The notes under the pieces are model-generated. The model was not told the origin of the DNA and did not search any database. It was given only the letters and a program-made list of their open reading frames with translations. 64,000 bases of DNA. Origin: Cytophagales bacterium. GTDB taxonomy: Bacteria; Bacteroidota; Bacteroidia; Cytophagales; Cyclobacteriaceae. Positions 8,817 through 17,835 of the stretch are shown here, piece by piece; the stretch's first letter is position 1; each line of letters opens with the position of its first letter. The stretch spans positions 1 through 64,000 of the forward strand of contig JAFLBR010000016.1 of the NCBI GenBank assembly GCA_017303795.1. Direction: 5' to 3'. Position numbers and translations under genes: made by a program.

Positions 8817-10262
8817 ATGAAGGTTCAGGATAAATACACCATCGTAATCGGCCTTGAAGTTCACGCCCAATTACAGACACAAAGTAAAATCTATAACTCA
8901 GATTCGGCTGCGTATGGTGGTTTGCCTAATTCGCACGTAAGTGTAATTACGCTGGCGCATCCGGGCACGTTGCCCAAACTTAATCGCAAAGCAGTAGAGT
9001 ATGCTATCAAGATGGGGCTTGCCTGCAACTCTGAAATTTCGCGATACCAGATTTTTGATCGTAAAAATTATTTTTACCCCGATCTGCCGAAAGGCTATCA
9101 GTTAACACAGGATCGCACGCCCATTTGCAAAGGTGGGTTTATCACCATCACCACTAAAGCGGGCGAACGTAACATACCGCTTAATCGCATTCACATAGAA
9201 GAAGATGCCGGTAAGTCCATTCACCTGGAAAATGAACCCGATACGTTAGTTGATTTTAATCGCTCGGGTGTTGCGCTTATTGAAATTGTAACTGAACCAG
9301 AGTTGCGCAGTTCAGAAGAAGCTGCTGCTTTGCTGGCAGAGGTGCGCAAAGTAGTGCGCTACTTAGACATCTGCGATGGTAACATGGAAGAAGGTTCATT
9401 GCGCTGCGATGCCAACGTATCGCTGATGCTGAAAGATGCAACCGTGTATGGCAAAAAGGTGGAGATTAAAAACATGAACTCCATGCGCCATGTACAACGT
9501 GCGGTTGATTTTGAGGTAGAACGCCAAAGGGCGATTCTGGAAAGTGGCGGGCAGATTATTTCTGAAACCCGAACCTTCGATGCAAACACTGGTGAAACCT
9601 ATGGCATGCGCACCAAGGAAGAGTTGAACGATTACCGGTATTTTCCTGATCCGGATCTTAGTCCGCTACAGATTTCAGAAGAATGGTTAGAAACGGTTAA
9701 AGCATCTATGCCTGCGTTGCCACGCGAGTTGAAAGAGAAATTTATTGCAACATATAAATTGCCGGTGTACGATGCCAGCTTACTTACTCAATCAAAAGAG
9801 TTAGCGCAATACTTTGAAACGGCATGTACGTTTACCACAAACTATAAAGCGGTTTCCAATTGGCTGATGGGCCCTGTTAAATCATACCTGAATGAAACCA
9901 ATCAGGAGGCTGATAAATTACCGGTGTCGCCACAAAAGTTGGCGCGGGTAATTGAACTGATTGATTTCGGTAAAGTAAATTTTGCTACCGCTTCTCAGAA
10001 GTTGTTTCCGGAAATGCTGGCCAATCCACAACTTGAACCTGCGGAGCTTGCTCAAAAACTGAATCTGATACAAGACAGCAATCAGGATTCGTTATTACCC
10101 GTGGTGGAACAAATCCTGAACGAGTTTCCGCAGAAGGTGGAAGAGTATAAAAAGGGTAAGAAAAATATTCTTACTATGTTTATGGGCGAGGCTATGAAGC
10201 GTACTAAAGGCAAGGCCGACCCGAAATTGATTAATGAATTGTTTTTGCAAAAGTTGAATTGA
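8817..10262 (+). CDS. gatB: Aspartyl/glutamyl-tRNA amidotransferase subunit B
   Basis: GatB is the kinase-transamidase subunit that converts Glu-tRNA-Gln or Asp-tRNA-Asn to the amidated form, together with GatA and GatC (not in this window). The 481-aa length is normal. Family motifs are visible: VIGLEVHAQL at the start, FDRKNYFYPDLPKGYQ, IHIEEDAGKS, VDFNRSGVALIEIVTEP, GSLRCDANVSL and DYRYFPDPDL. The C-terminal YqeY-like tail domain (about residues 330-480) is present. It is the third gene of the alaS cluster, and its stop (ttgaattga) is followed at once by the start of the next gene. Confidence 0.97.
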   Translation: MKVQDKYTIVIGLEVHAQLQTQSKIYNSDSAAYGGLPNSHVSVITLAHPGTLPKLNRKAVEYAIKMGLACNSEISRYQIFDRKNYFYPDLPKGYQLTQDRTPICKGGFITITTKAGERNIPLNRIHIEEDAGKSIHLENEPDTLVDFNRSGVALIEIVTEPELRSSEEAAALLAEVRKVVRYLDICDGNMEEGSLRCDANVSLMLKDATVYGKKVEIKNMNSMRHVQRAVDFEVERQRAILESGGQIISETRTFDANTGETYGMRTKEELNDYRYFPDPDLSPLQISEEWLETVKASMPALPRELKEKFIATYKLPVYDASLLTQSKELAQYFETACTFTTNYKAVSNWLMGPVKSYLNETNQEADKLPVSPQKLARVIELIDFGKVNFATASQKLFPEMLANPQLEPAELAQKLNLIQDSNQDSLLPVVEQILNEFPQKVEEYKKGKKNILTMFMGEAMKRTKGKADPKLINELFLQKLN

Positions 10263-10264
10263 AC

Positions 10265-11392
10265 ATGAAGCATATGAAAAAAATATTGGGAAGTGTGTTG
10301 ATGGTAGTATTACTGGCTGCGTGTACCGAAAAGAAACCCGGTTGGGAAATAACCCTTTCGGGGAAAGTTGGCTTTCCGCAAGCCGGAGAAATTTCAGTGA
10401 AAGAACTGAAGCAGGATAACAGCGGTGTGGCCGATACGATCAAACTTAAAAGCGATTATACTTTTGTAAAAAAAATGTGGCTTACTGAACCTGGTTATTA
10501 TCAAATTAATTTTTACAACAAGCAGGTTGTTACCTTAATTCTGGATAAGAGTAATGTAACGGTTAATGTTGATGGCAACAATCCCGGTGGTTTTGTGGAG
10601 GTAAAAGGTTCGCCCGATCAGGACTTGATTGCGAAAGTGCAACAGATGATGAGCAATCTGCAAACATCGCCTGAGTTATCGCAATTGGAAATGGAATTTG
10701 CACAGGCATCGACACAACAGAATACTGCTAGGGTAGAGGAGTTACAGCAACAATACCTCGATTTGATGGATAAAGGTTTTGTGTTGATTGGAGATGTACT
10801 TCGCGATGAGCCACCCTCATTAGCTGTACTTAATTTATTGCAACAAAATGTTTTGGATAAAGATAAGTTCTTCGATTTGTATGTAAGCACAGCGGAAAAA
10901 TTCAAAAAAGATTGGCCCGATTCGCGGCACACCAAAGAGTTTGTTGAAATGGTGGACAAGATGAAGATTACAGCTGTAGGCCAGCTTGCTCCAGAAATAG
11001 ATTTACCAAATCCGGAGGGTGTGCAAACCAAACTCTCGTCTTTACGCGGTAAGTATGTGTTGATTGATTTCTGGGCTAAATGGTGTGGCCCGTGCAGGCG
11101 CGAAAACCCGAATGTGGTTAAAGCCTATCATAAGTTTAAGGATAAAGGCTTTGAAGTATTTGGTGTATCGTTAGATCGCACCAAAGAAGATTGGTTACAA
11201 GCTATTGCCGAAGATGGCCTGGTATGGACTCAGGTTTCAGATCTTTTATATTTCCAATCGAAGGCTGCAGCCGATTATAACATCAATGCCATTCCGTTTT
11301 CAATTTTGATTGATCCGGAAGGAAAGATTATTGCAAAAAATTTACGCGGCCCGGCTTTGGAAAAGAAGTTGGGAGAGGTGTTGGGACAATAA
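10265..11392 (+). CDS. TlpA-like thioredoxin-domain lipoprotein
   Basis: A lipoprotein (lipobox LLAAC) with an N-terminal DUF4369-like beta region (about residues 25-130), a helical middle and a C-terminal TlpA/ResA-type thioredoxin domain containing FWAKWCGPCRRENP. The CxxC pair is intact, so it can act as a periplasmic thiol-disulfide reductase. Bacteroidota carry many such proteins, often with unclear substrates. I place the start at the ATG at 10265, just after the gatB stop. An upstream in-frame TTG and a second ATG at 10274 are alternatives. It is the last gene of the alaS cluster and converges on the permease gene. Confidence 0.88.
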   Translation: MKHMKKILGSVLMVVLLAACTEKKPGWEITLSGKVGFPQAGEISVKELKQDNSGVADTIKLKSDYTFVKKMWLTEPGYYQINFYNKQVVTLILDKSNVTVNVDGNNPGGFVEVKGSPDQDLIAKVQQMMSNLQTSPELSQLEMEFAQASTQQNTARVEELQQQYLDLMDKGFVLIGDVLRDEPPSLAVLNLLQQNVLDKDKFFDLYVSTAEKFKKDWPDSRHTKEFVEMVDKMKITAVGQLAPEIDLPNPEGVQTKLSSLRGKYVLIDFWAKWCGPCRRENPNVVKAYHKFKDKGFEVFGVSLDRTKEDWLQAIAEDGLVWTQVSDLLYFQSKAAADYNINAIPFSILIDPEGKIIAKNLRGPALEKKLGEVLGQ

Positions 11393-11401
11393 ACACTGGG
11401 A

Positions 11402-13699
11402 TTATTCATTTCTGATTTCATCCACCGGATTGGTAAGTGCTGCTTTTATAGTTTGCATGCTGAGTGTAATAAATGCAATCAGCAGCACTAAAACTCCGGC
11501 ACTTGTAAAAATTCCAATTCCTATTTCAATCTTGTTGGCGAAGCGGGCAAGCCACAAATCCATCAGGTAATAACCAACCGGTGCGGCCAGCAGAAATGCA
11601 ATCACTATTCGTTTGGTAAATGTAACGGTAAGCAGGTTGGAAATATCTACAGCGGTTGCACCCAATACTTTGCGAATGCCCATTTCTTTCGTGCGACTTT
11701 GAATTACGGCCCACGATAGGGCAAACAATCCGAAGCAAGATAAAATCATGCTGATGAAAGAAAAGGTGATCACGATCTTATAAAAGAAAATATCCTCTTT
11801 ATATTTTTTGATTAAGTCCTCTTGTATAATTCTGGGGTTAAATGCGAAATCAGGAAAAACTGCTTTCCATTCGGCTTGCATTAACGGAAGCAAGCGGGCA
11901 AGATCATTACCCTTATAATCGATTAAGATAGAAGGGCCGTTTTGCGAATAGGAAATAATAACCGGAGGAATTTCTAATTTGAATGAACCACAGGTAAAAT
12001 CTTCCACCACCCCAATAATCTGATCTTCAGTGCCGGGTATTAACGCACCCAGCGGCTCTTGCAGGTTAAACTGTTTTACCAAAGTCTGGTTTACAACTTT
12101 GCCTTTGTTGGATGAGGAGGGTAGTTGCCCCGCAACTAATTTCAGATCAAGGGTTTTAAAGAAATCCTCATCGCCACTAAATAAGTACGGGGTGTAGAAT
12201 TTGTCATCTTCCAGATCGTACCGGGCCATCCAGTTGCCCGAGATTGGGTTGCCACCGCTTACCGTTACATGGTTAACGTCTTGCAATTGCGCCAGCTTCT
12301 GTTTCAATGCAGGCAATCCTTCGGAAAATTTTCTATCGGGAGTAGTAAGCTGTACCAGATTTCGGTTAAAGCCGAGTGGTGCACTTCTGAGGTGTTGCAT
12401 CTGTTCGATGATGGTTATCGCACAAATGGCTAACGTAATGGAGATAATAAATTGAACGGTAAACAACAGTTTGCTGAATGTAGTCTTAGACGAATCTTTA
12501 CTCATCAAATTAACAGGCTTCATTTTCCATTGTCTGGAAACTGAAAGAATAACAATTAGTGCGATAGATAAAAACAGAACTGTACCCAACAGCGTAACCA
12601 CGGTTATGTTTAAAAAGTAGGCAGGTGCCAGCTCGGCTTCAAACACAGAGTTAAAAAGCGGAATAACAAAGTAGGTTATAACCAGCGATGCTACATAACC
12701 GGTAACGATATACACACTGGCCTCTGTAATAGAAAAGGTTAACAAACTTCGCTTTGTAATACCTAATGTTTTCTTAATACCGATTTCCTTTTTTCGGTTT
12801 TGCCAGAATAACAAAAACAAGTTGATGAAATTAAAACTTGCAATAAAGAGCACCAACGCGCAAACTACATACCCAATGGTAATAAACATGGGGTTACGCG
12901 TTTTCATGTACACCATTTTGTTGTCGGTGCTGAAATAGGAATCGGTTAAAGGTGTTAGCGAATAAGTCATTTTACCGGCACCAATAAGGCCGGGACGTTG
13001 CGGATCGCTGTTGATTTTTTCAATCAAGTCAAGATCGGAAGCTGCCTGTGCGAGTAGTACATAACTTGCACCTCCGTTCCATTTTTCGGGAAATACGGAA
13101 TGATGTACAAGCGCATCAAAAGTTAGATGACTATTTTCAATTGGCTTATCCACCACAGCCGATACTACCACGTGTTGAGTTGTATCTGCAGTAATTAAGG
13201 TAAGTTCTTTGCCAGTAACATTGGTATCATTAAAAAGTAAAAGTGCTTTTTCTTTGGTGAGAACAATTTTTCCGGGTGCCAGACAATTAGTTTTATTTCC
13301 TTGCGTGAGTTCGAAATCAAACAAACTAAAGAAAGTACTATCTACCGATAAGATTGTAAAATCTTGAAAAGCGTTGTTCTGTGTTTGGATGCTAACACCA
13401 TCTAAATTAGTCAGCTGACAAATTTTTTCTGCTTCGGCATAGTTAGCACTCAGGTACTCGTGCAGGTAAGATGGGATGTAGGCAATGCGGCCACTGTTTC
13501 CAAACGGGTCGTTACTGAATAACTGGAATACCCGATTTTGTTTGGAGTGAAAGGTGTCGGTCTTGGTTTCAAAAACCAGAAATGAAATTAAGATGTTAGC
13601 GCAGACAAACCCAACAACTAAACTTAACAGAATAACCGAAGTGTAAACTTTTCTGGCCCACAGGTTTCGGAAAATAAGTTTAAGGTTGAGTGAGAGCAC
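11402..13699 (-). CDS. FtsX/MacB-type ABC transporter permease
   Basis: A 765-aa permease with the duplicated MacB_PCD-FtsX layout. The first transmembrane helix (about residues 18-40) is followed by a large periplasmic domain, three helices (about 270-385), a second helix near 410-430, a second periplasmic domain, and a last three-helix bundle (about 645-755). The GIKKTLGITKRSLL and MGIRKVLGATAVDIS motifs are the coupling segments that contact an ATPase. The ATPase is not encoded next to it. In Bacteroidota this family appears in many copies and may export peptides or lipoproteins, or act in cell-envelope mechanotransmission. The exact substrate is unknown. Confidence 0.88.
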   Translation of the reverse strand: MLSLNLKLIFRNLWARKVYTSVILLSLVVGFVCANILISFLVFETKTDTFHSKQNRVFQLFSNDPFGNSGRIAYIPSYLHEYLSANYAEAEKICQLTNLDGVSIQTQNNAFQDFTILSVDSTFFSLFDFELTQGNKTNCLAPGKIVLTKEKALLLFNDTNVTGKELTLITADTTQHVVVSAVVDKPIENSHLTFDALVHHSVFPEKWNGGASYVLLAQAASDLDLIEKINSDPQRPGLIGAGKMTYSLTPLTDSYFSTDNKMVYMKTRNPMFITIGYVVCALVLFIASFNFINLFLLFWQNRKKEIGIKKTLGITKRSLLTFSITEASVYIVTGYVASLVITYFVIPLFNSVFEAELAPAYFLNITVVTLLGTVLFLSIALIVILSVSRQWKMKPVNLMSKDSSKTTFSKLLFTVQFIISITLAICAITIIEQMQHLRSAPLGFNRNLVQLTTPDRKFSEGLPALKQKLAQLQDVNHVTVSGGNPISGNWMARYDLEDDKFYTPYLFSGDEDFFKTLDLKLVAGQLPSSSNKGKVVNQTLVKQFNLQEPLGALIPGTEDQIIGVVEDFTCGSFKLEIPPVIISYSQNGPSILIDYKGNDLARLLPLMQAEWKAVFPDFAFNPRIIQEDLIKKYKEDIFFYKIVITFSFISMILSCFGLFALSWAVIQSRTKEMGIRKVLGATAVDISNLLTVTFTKRIVIAFLLAAPVGYYLMDLWLARFANKIEIGIGIFTSAGVLVLLIAFITLSMQTIKAALTNPVDEIRNE

Positions 13700-13729
13700 T
13701 AGTGTTGGCGTTAGAACTGAAGCTTAGAT

Positions 13730-13781
13730 AAGCTGTATCAAAGGTGTTGTCAAGATGAGTCGAAATCCTTTGATACAGCTT
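13730..13781. repeat. 15-bp perfect inverted repeat in the spacer
   Basis: AAGCTGTATCAAAGG (13730-13744) and CCTTTGATACAGCTT (13767-13781) are perfect reverse complements with a 22-base loop. It lies between the M56 gene stop and the permease start, both on the minus strand. No T-tract follows on either strand, so it is not a clear terminator. It could be an mRNA stem or a protein-binding site. Confidence 0.6.
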
Positions 13782-13789
13782 GGATTATA

Positions 13790-15514
13790 TTAAAACGTAA
13801 TGCTCTCTGTTTTAAAACCAACAAAAGAAAACACGAGCATGCCGGTCTGTTTATTCACTTCAAGTTTATAGTCTCCATTCTTGTCGCTAACCGTACCTTG
13901 AGTGCTTCCTGCCAAAATGATATTCATACCCAAAAGCGGTTGGCCATCGACATCGGTAACTTTACCAACCATAAAGTATTTTCCACCTTCCTGAATCAGA
14001 CTTCCATTGGTACGCATCGACTGCTTTACTTCTTCGAGTTTGCCCGCTGGTTGAGCAGTATCGTCCAGACTGTAAATAATAGGAATAACCATTCGTTGTC
14101 TTACAGCCATTCCGCGTTGTTTGCCAGGATTCCAGGGTTCGGCCTGGGCCATAATCCGTACAGCTTCTTCATCGCAACCACCACCAATACCTTTTAACGG
14201 TCTAACATCAGAGATAGAGCCATCCTGATTAACAACAAACTCAATAAACACTCGCCCTTGAATACCCTTTTGTCTCGCTTCAGCCGGATAACTTAAATTG
14301 GCTGCGATGTATTTGTAGAATTTATCCATGCCACCTCTCGGTTGTGCCGTTTCTTCTACCACTGCATAAATTTCATTTTCATCTTTTAATTCAAGATTGG
14401 AGATATCAACGGTAAGCACGCCCACTGTTTTTCGATTGGGGATAGGGTAGGTGTTTAACAGAATTTGTTTAACAGCCGAGTTGGCAGCAAACTTATTTCG
14501 GATTTCATCGGCATCGCCTTCCATATAATTAAATTTCGCTCCGGGGTATTGCGCCTGATACTTATTTGCAATATCCTGTTTTACAATCTCAGGAAATTCA
14601 ACCTGAGTTAATGTGCTGTCAGTAATTTCATGCATAATCTGATCCTGACAGGCAACCACTACAAAATAGGTGGCCAGCATAAGCACTGCCGAGGCCATCT
14701 TCCACTGACTTATTTTTCTTCTAACAGTTTTCATCATGTTAATTCGTTTTAAGGTGAAGGAATTGGTAAAATGATTGGCGAGAACAAACCCGTTTTGTTG
14801 TAAAGTAACCTTCGCCAGCAAGCCACAATACCGGTCCACATCCATGCTTTCCACCGAGCGCGCATCGGCTTCAAATTCATGAACTTGTACCAGGGAGATT
14901 TTATAATACCGGATGATGGGATTAAACCAACACACAGCTTGTAAGAGATGAATCAAAATTATATCGAACGAGTGGCCTTTCTGAATATGAACGGCTTCGT
15001 GTTGCAGAATCTCTTCTTTCTCGGCAGCCTCTATCTGGTTGCCACCACTCAAAAAAATGTAATGGAAAAATGAGAAGATACCGCGCACCCGATCGGACTC
15101 TGCTACAGTGTATGCTTTCCAGGTATAGCGTTTAGCCTGGTTGAATAACCACACAATCTTACCAACCCGAATTAAGAGTAGCAGGATAAAAAATATTGCT
15201 ACGCAGATATAAACGGGTGTAATCCAACTCCAATAATTTGTTTGAGCTTCTGGCGTAACAACATTTCCATGACCAACAATAACAATTTCGGGCAGCCAGT
15301 GTGCAGGTATGGTGTTGCCAAGTGTAGGGATAATACCGTTTTGTGTGCCCGTTATGGTGAACAACGGAAATAGAAGTGAACCCAGCATCGCGGAAAGCAA
15401 GAACCAACGCTTTGTGGTAAACTGGGTTTCGTTGCGGAATAGCAGCCAATACACAGCGTAGAAAAAAACCAGCCCGAGGTTAAGTTCAATCAGGTAATTG
15501 ATGATGGTGTTCAT
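13790..15514 (-). CDS. M56 (BlaR1-like) sensor protease fused to TonB C-terminal and carboxypeptidase-regulatory domains
   Basis: The 574-aa protein starts with four hydrophobic segments typical of M56 peptidases (about residues 5-30, 36-55, 95-125 and 275-292) and carries the zinc motif HEAVH at 172-176. A periplasmic region follows. A TonB_C-like domain (about 395-485) contains YPAEARQKGIQGRVFIEFVV. The last 60 residues look like a CarboxypepD_reg beta-sandwich (VTDVDGQPLLGMNIILAGST). By analogy with BlaR1/MecR1, it would sense an envelope signal and trigger cleavage of the BlaI-type repressor encoded just upstream, with a 4-bp ATGA overlap. The target genes are unknown; no beta-lactamase is in the window. 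Confidence 0.88.
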   Translation of the reverse strand: MNTIINYLIELNLGLVFFYAVYWLLFRNETQFTTKRWFLLSAMLGSLLFPLFTITGTQNGIIPTLGNTIPAHWLPEIVIVGHGNVVTPEAQTNYWSWITPVYICVAIFFILLLLIRVGKIVWLFNQAKRYTWKAYTVAESDRVRGIFSFFHYIFLSGGNQIEAAEKEEILQHEAVHIQKGHSFDIILIHLLQAVCWFNPIIRYYKISLVQVHEFEADARSVESMDVDRYCGLLAKVTLQQNGFVLANHFTNSFTLKRINMMKTVRRKISQWKMASAVLMLATYFVVVACQDQIMHEITDSTLTQVEFPEIVKQDIANKYQAQYPGAKFNYMEGDADEIRNKFAANSAVKQILLNTYPIPNRKTVGVLTVDISNLELKDENEIYAVVEETAQPRGGMDKFYKYIAANLSYPAEARQKGIQGRVFIEFVVNQDGSISDVRPLKGIGGGCDEEAVRIMAQAEPWNPGKQRGMAVRQRMVIPIIYSLDDTAQPAGKLEEVKQSMRTNGSLIQEGGKYFMVGKVTDVDGQPLLGMNIILAGSTQGTVSDKNGDYKLEVNKQTGMLVFSFVGFKTESITF

Positions 15515-15879
15515 GGCTTTTTGTTTTTAAGGTTTTCCAATTCGAGCATTAGCTTATCAATATCAGATACATTCAGGTTTTCTTTGGCAAAAAACGATAC
15601 CAGGTTTTGAAACGAGCCATTGAAATAACCTTTCACCATGTTGTTGAGGTAAAAGCGCGTGTAATTCTCTTTCGCGATAAGCGGAAAGTACTCATGTGTT
15701 TTGCCGTATGCTTTATATCCCACAAAACCTTTCTTCTCTAAAATTCTTACTATGGTTGAAACCGTATTGTAAGCAGGTTTGGGTTCAGGCAAATGATCCA
15801 TAATATCTTTTACAAATCCTTTTTCAATCGTCCACAGGATTTGCATTATCTGGTCTTCGGCTTTGGTTAGTTCTTTCAT
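15511..15879 (-). CDS. BlaI/MecI/CopY-family transcriptional repressor
   Basis: This winged-helix repressor starts at MKELTKAEDQIMQILWTIEK and matches BlaI/MecI in length (122 aa) and motifs: KAEDQIMQILW, then AYNTVSTIVRILEKKGFV for the recognition helix and wing, and KTHEYFPLIAKENY. The C-terminal half is the dimerisation domain and contains the protease-cleavage region in characterised family members. It overlaps the M56 gene by 4 bp, which supports a two-gene sensor/repressor unit. An in-frame upstream start at 15909 would extend into the upstream gene and is less likely. Confidence 0.93.
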   Translation of the reverse strand: MKELTKAEDQIMQILWTIEKGFVKDIMDHLPEPKPAYNTVSTIVRILEKKGFVGYKAYGKTHEYFPLIAKENYTRFYLNNMVKGYFNGSFQNLVSFFAKENLNVSDIDKLMLELENLKNKKP

Positions 15880-15881
15880 AG

Positions 15882-16346
15882 CTAATTTATGTATTGTACA
15901 GGGCTGCATTGTGCAAAAGGCACCGTGTTGGTTAGCGGAAACTTGTATGTTTTAATAAACTCGGTTAGTAGTTTTGAAAATTGAACTTGTCTATCAGATG
16001 ATAATTCGTCTTCCTTAAAGTGAAACAAGAAGTAATCAATTTTACCACTCTTGTCTATGTAAATTCTGTTAAAACATCGGGTGGTTTTTTCCCAGTTAAA
16101 ATCATTTGCCTTTAGAAATTTGCCAAGGTCTTTAAGTAGCGAGGTATAGCCTTGCATAAATTCCTGCTCGCGTCCGTTAAAGGCGGCCAGCGTGGTGTCG
16201 CTATGCAGCGCGCTCTTGTATGCTTTGTCAAGACTATCAACAGAGATGCCTCTATCAAGCGCATTCTGAAAAGAGGTAGCCAATTGTTGGCTATGCACAT
16301 TTGAAAAGGCTATCGGGATTAAGAGGAAAACCAATGCGAATTTCAT
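15882..16346 (-). CDS. Small exported protein upstream of the BlaI/M56 pair
   Basis: This 154-aa protein is not recognised. It has a signal peptide (MKFALVFLLIPIAFSNVHSQ). The C-terminal region (about 95-150) contains RIYIDKSGKIDYFLFHFK and a KYKFPLTNTVPFAQCSP-like end, a beta-alpha-beta pattern that resembles the TonB C-terminal fold. The likeness is weak. The stop lies 3 bp from the BlaI start, so it is likely the first gene of that transcript. Its position suggests an envelope-related role in the same response. Confidence 0.7.
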   Translation of the reverse strand: MKFALVFLLIPIAFSNVHSQQLATSFQNALDRGISVDSLDKAYKSALHSDTTLAAFNGREQEFMQGYTSLLKDLGKFLKANDFNWEKTTRCFNRIYIDKSGKIDYFLFHFKEDELSSDRQVQFSKLLTEFIKTYKFPLTNTVPFAQCSPVQYIN

Positions 16347-16445
16347 AGGTTGTTGTTTAGGTCAACTATCAATTACGTTTCAAAACTAAATACTTAGTTA
16401 TAAGAAACAAACTCAGAAGACAAAAAATCATCAAATGCTTAAAAA

Positions 16446-17099
16446 TCAGTTTGTTGTAAAACAGTAGGCAAGGATGTTTGCCCCCATTTGAAGGGCTTGC
16501 TGGCGCTTTTCGGTGGGCACATTGTGTATGCGTTGGTCTTCCCAGCCATTACCCAAATCCGTTTCGAACGAATAGAATACAACTAAGCGACCTTCGTAAA
16601 AAAGTCCAAGACCCTGAGCCGGTTTGCCATCGTGTTCGTGAATTTTAGGCAGGCCGTTCGGGAATTTAAACTTCTGATGGTAGATGGCGTGGGAGTAGGG
16701 CACTTCAATCAACTCCAACTCGGGAAATACTTTCTTCAATTCAATGCGAACAAATTTATCAAGTCCATAATTATCGTCCACATGTAAAAAGCCTCCGCCT
16801 ATCAGGTAGTTTCTCAGGTTCTGGGCTTCACTTGCTGAGAAGACTACGTTACCATGGCCCGTCATGTAGATGTAAGGATAATTGAAGATATCGGAACTGC
16901 CGGCTTCGGCTACTTCATCTTCAACCTGAATGGTTGTGCCTAATTCTTTATTGCTGAACTCTACCAGGTTGGGTAGTGCTGTTTTGTTGGCATACCAATC
17001 GCCCCCGCCATTGTATTTTAGTTTGGCTATTTTAATAGCAGGTTGAGCGTGCAACGCTATAACCTGAATAAGACTAAGAAGCAGGAAGAGTACTTTCAT
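16446..17099 (-). CDS. DUF4159-domain exported protein
   Basis: A 217-aa protein with a signal peptide (MKVLFLLLSLIQVIALHAQ). The rest matches the DUF4159 family: KIAKLKYNGGGDWYANKTAL near the N-terminus, YIYMTGHGNVVFS, LIGGGFLHVDDNYG and FYSFETDLGNGWED. DUF4159 has a class I glutamine amidotransferase-like fold without a proven activity. In other bacteria it often sits with MoxR/DUF58 gliding or envelope operons, but no such genes are here. The function is not known. Confidence 0.88.
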   Translation of the reverse strand: MKVLFLLLSLIQVIALHAQPAIKIAKLKYNGGGDWYANKTALPNLVEFSNKELGTTIQVEDEVAEAGSSDIFNYPYIYMTGHGNVVFSASEAQNLRNYLIGGGFLHVDDNYGLDKFVRIELKKVFPELELIEVPYSHAIYHQKFKFPNGLPKIHEHDGKPAQGLGLFYEGRLVVFYSFETDLGNGWEDQRIHNVPTEKRQQALQMGANILAYCFTTN

Positions 17100-17110
17100 C
17101 TAATGCTAAA

Positions 17111-17146
17111 ATAAAAAACGGTTGCCAATTGGCAACCGTATATTTT
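17111..17146. terminator. Rho-independent, bidirectional-type terminator
   Basis: CGGTTGCC (17119-17126), AATT, GGCAACCG (17131-17138) is a perfect 20-bp palindrome flanked by an A-run on the left and a T-rich run on the right. It follows the beta-barrel gene on the minus strand. Confidence 0.85.
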
Positions 17147-17164
17147 TTGAAAGGAGAATTTTGT

Positions 17165-17719
17165 TTAGAAGGCAAAGCCAAAAGTCAATCCAGCTCGTAC
17201 CCCAAAACCGTCAAAAATTCCGTAGTCCAAATCACTCTGACCACTACCACTAGTTTGTTTATAATTTGCACTCAGTAATTGAGGTCCAATAAACATATCA
17301 AGTGAAATTTTTTCTTTGAAGATCCATTGCTTTCCTATTGTTACTCCACCACCAAGAATTGAGAGTGAACCTTTAGTGGGATCTCCATTGAAGTCTGTTC
17401 CCTCGGCAGAAAAATTTAAGTATCTCACGAAAGGAGCAACATAAACACCTGCCGGAGCTTCAGATTCTGATAAATAAAAGCGATACTCGGGCGTTACTCC
17501 AATACCAGTGAAACTGGCATCTTCAGGACTATAAAATGTATAGAGAAGTCCAAGTTGAAGACTACTATTAGCATTTAGTTTCCGTTCGTAGGATACGTTT
17601 AGTGTTTTGAAAATTGGACTGAAGATATTGACTTTAACAACATTCTCTTGCGCTTTGGCAGATGTAAATACGCCACCCATTAAAAGTACCACAAGGGCAA
17701 CAACTAAATTTTTTTTCAT
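17165..17719 (-). CDS. Small outer-membrane beta-barrel protein (DUF3575-like)
   Basis: A 184-aa protein with a signal peptide (KKNLVVALVVLLMGGVFTSAKAQ) and alternating hydrophobic/polar strands through to a terminal Phe, the usual mark of a BAM-inserted barrel. The start of the mature part, VVKVNIFSPIFKTLNVSYER, resembles the DUF3575 and OmpA-like small barrel families. Eight strands would fit the length. The ligand or role is unknown. It is followed by a strong terminator and transcribed divergently from the lipoprotein at 17836. Confidence 0.8.
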   Translation of the reverse strand: MKKNLVVALVVLLMGGVFTSAKAQENVVKVNIFSPIFKTLNVSYERKLNANSSLQLGLLYTFYSPEDASFTGIGVTPEYRFYLSESEAPAGVYVAPFVRYLNFSAEGTDFNGDPTKGSLSILGGGVTIGKQWIFKEKISLDMFIGPQLLSANYKQTSGSGQSDLDYGIFDGFGVRAGLTFGFAF

Positions 17720-17835
17720 GTGAAGTTGGTTTGTTATAATTCAAATATAGCAAACAACGTGCAAAATAATTTTTGGTTACCCATTAAACCTTTGGCGCAT
17801 GTAAGATTCTAAGCTATGTTTTAAATAACTAACAC

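Noticed and set aside
13730-13781. A terminator for the M56 gene at the 15-bp inverted repeat
   Set aside because: The loop is 22 bases long and no T-tract follows on either strand, so it is listed only as an inverted repeat.
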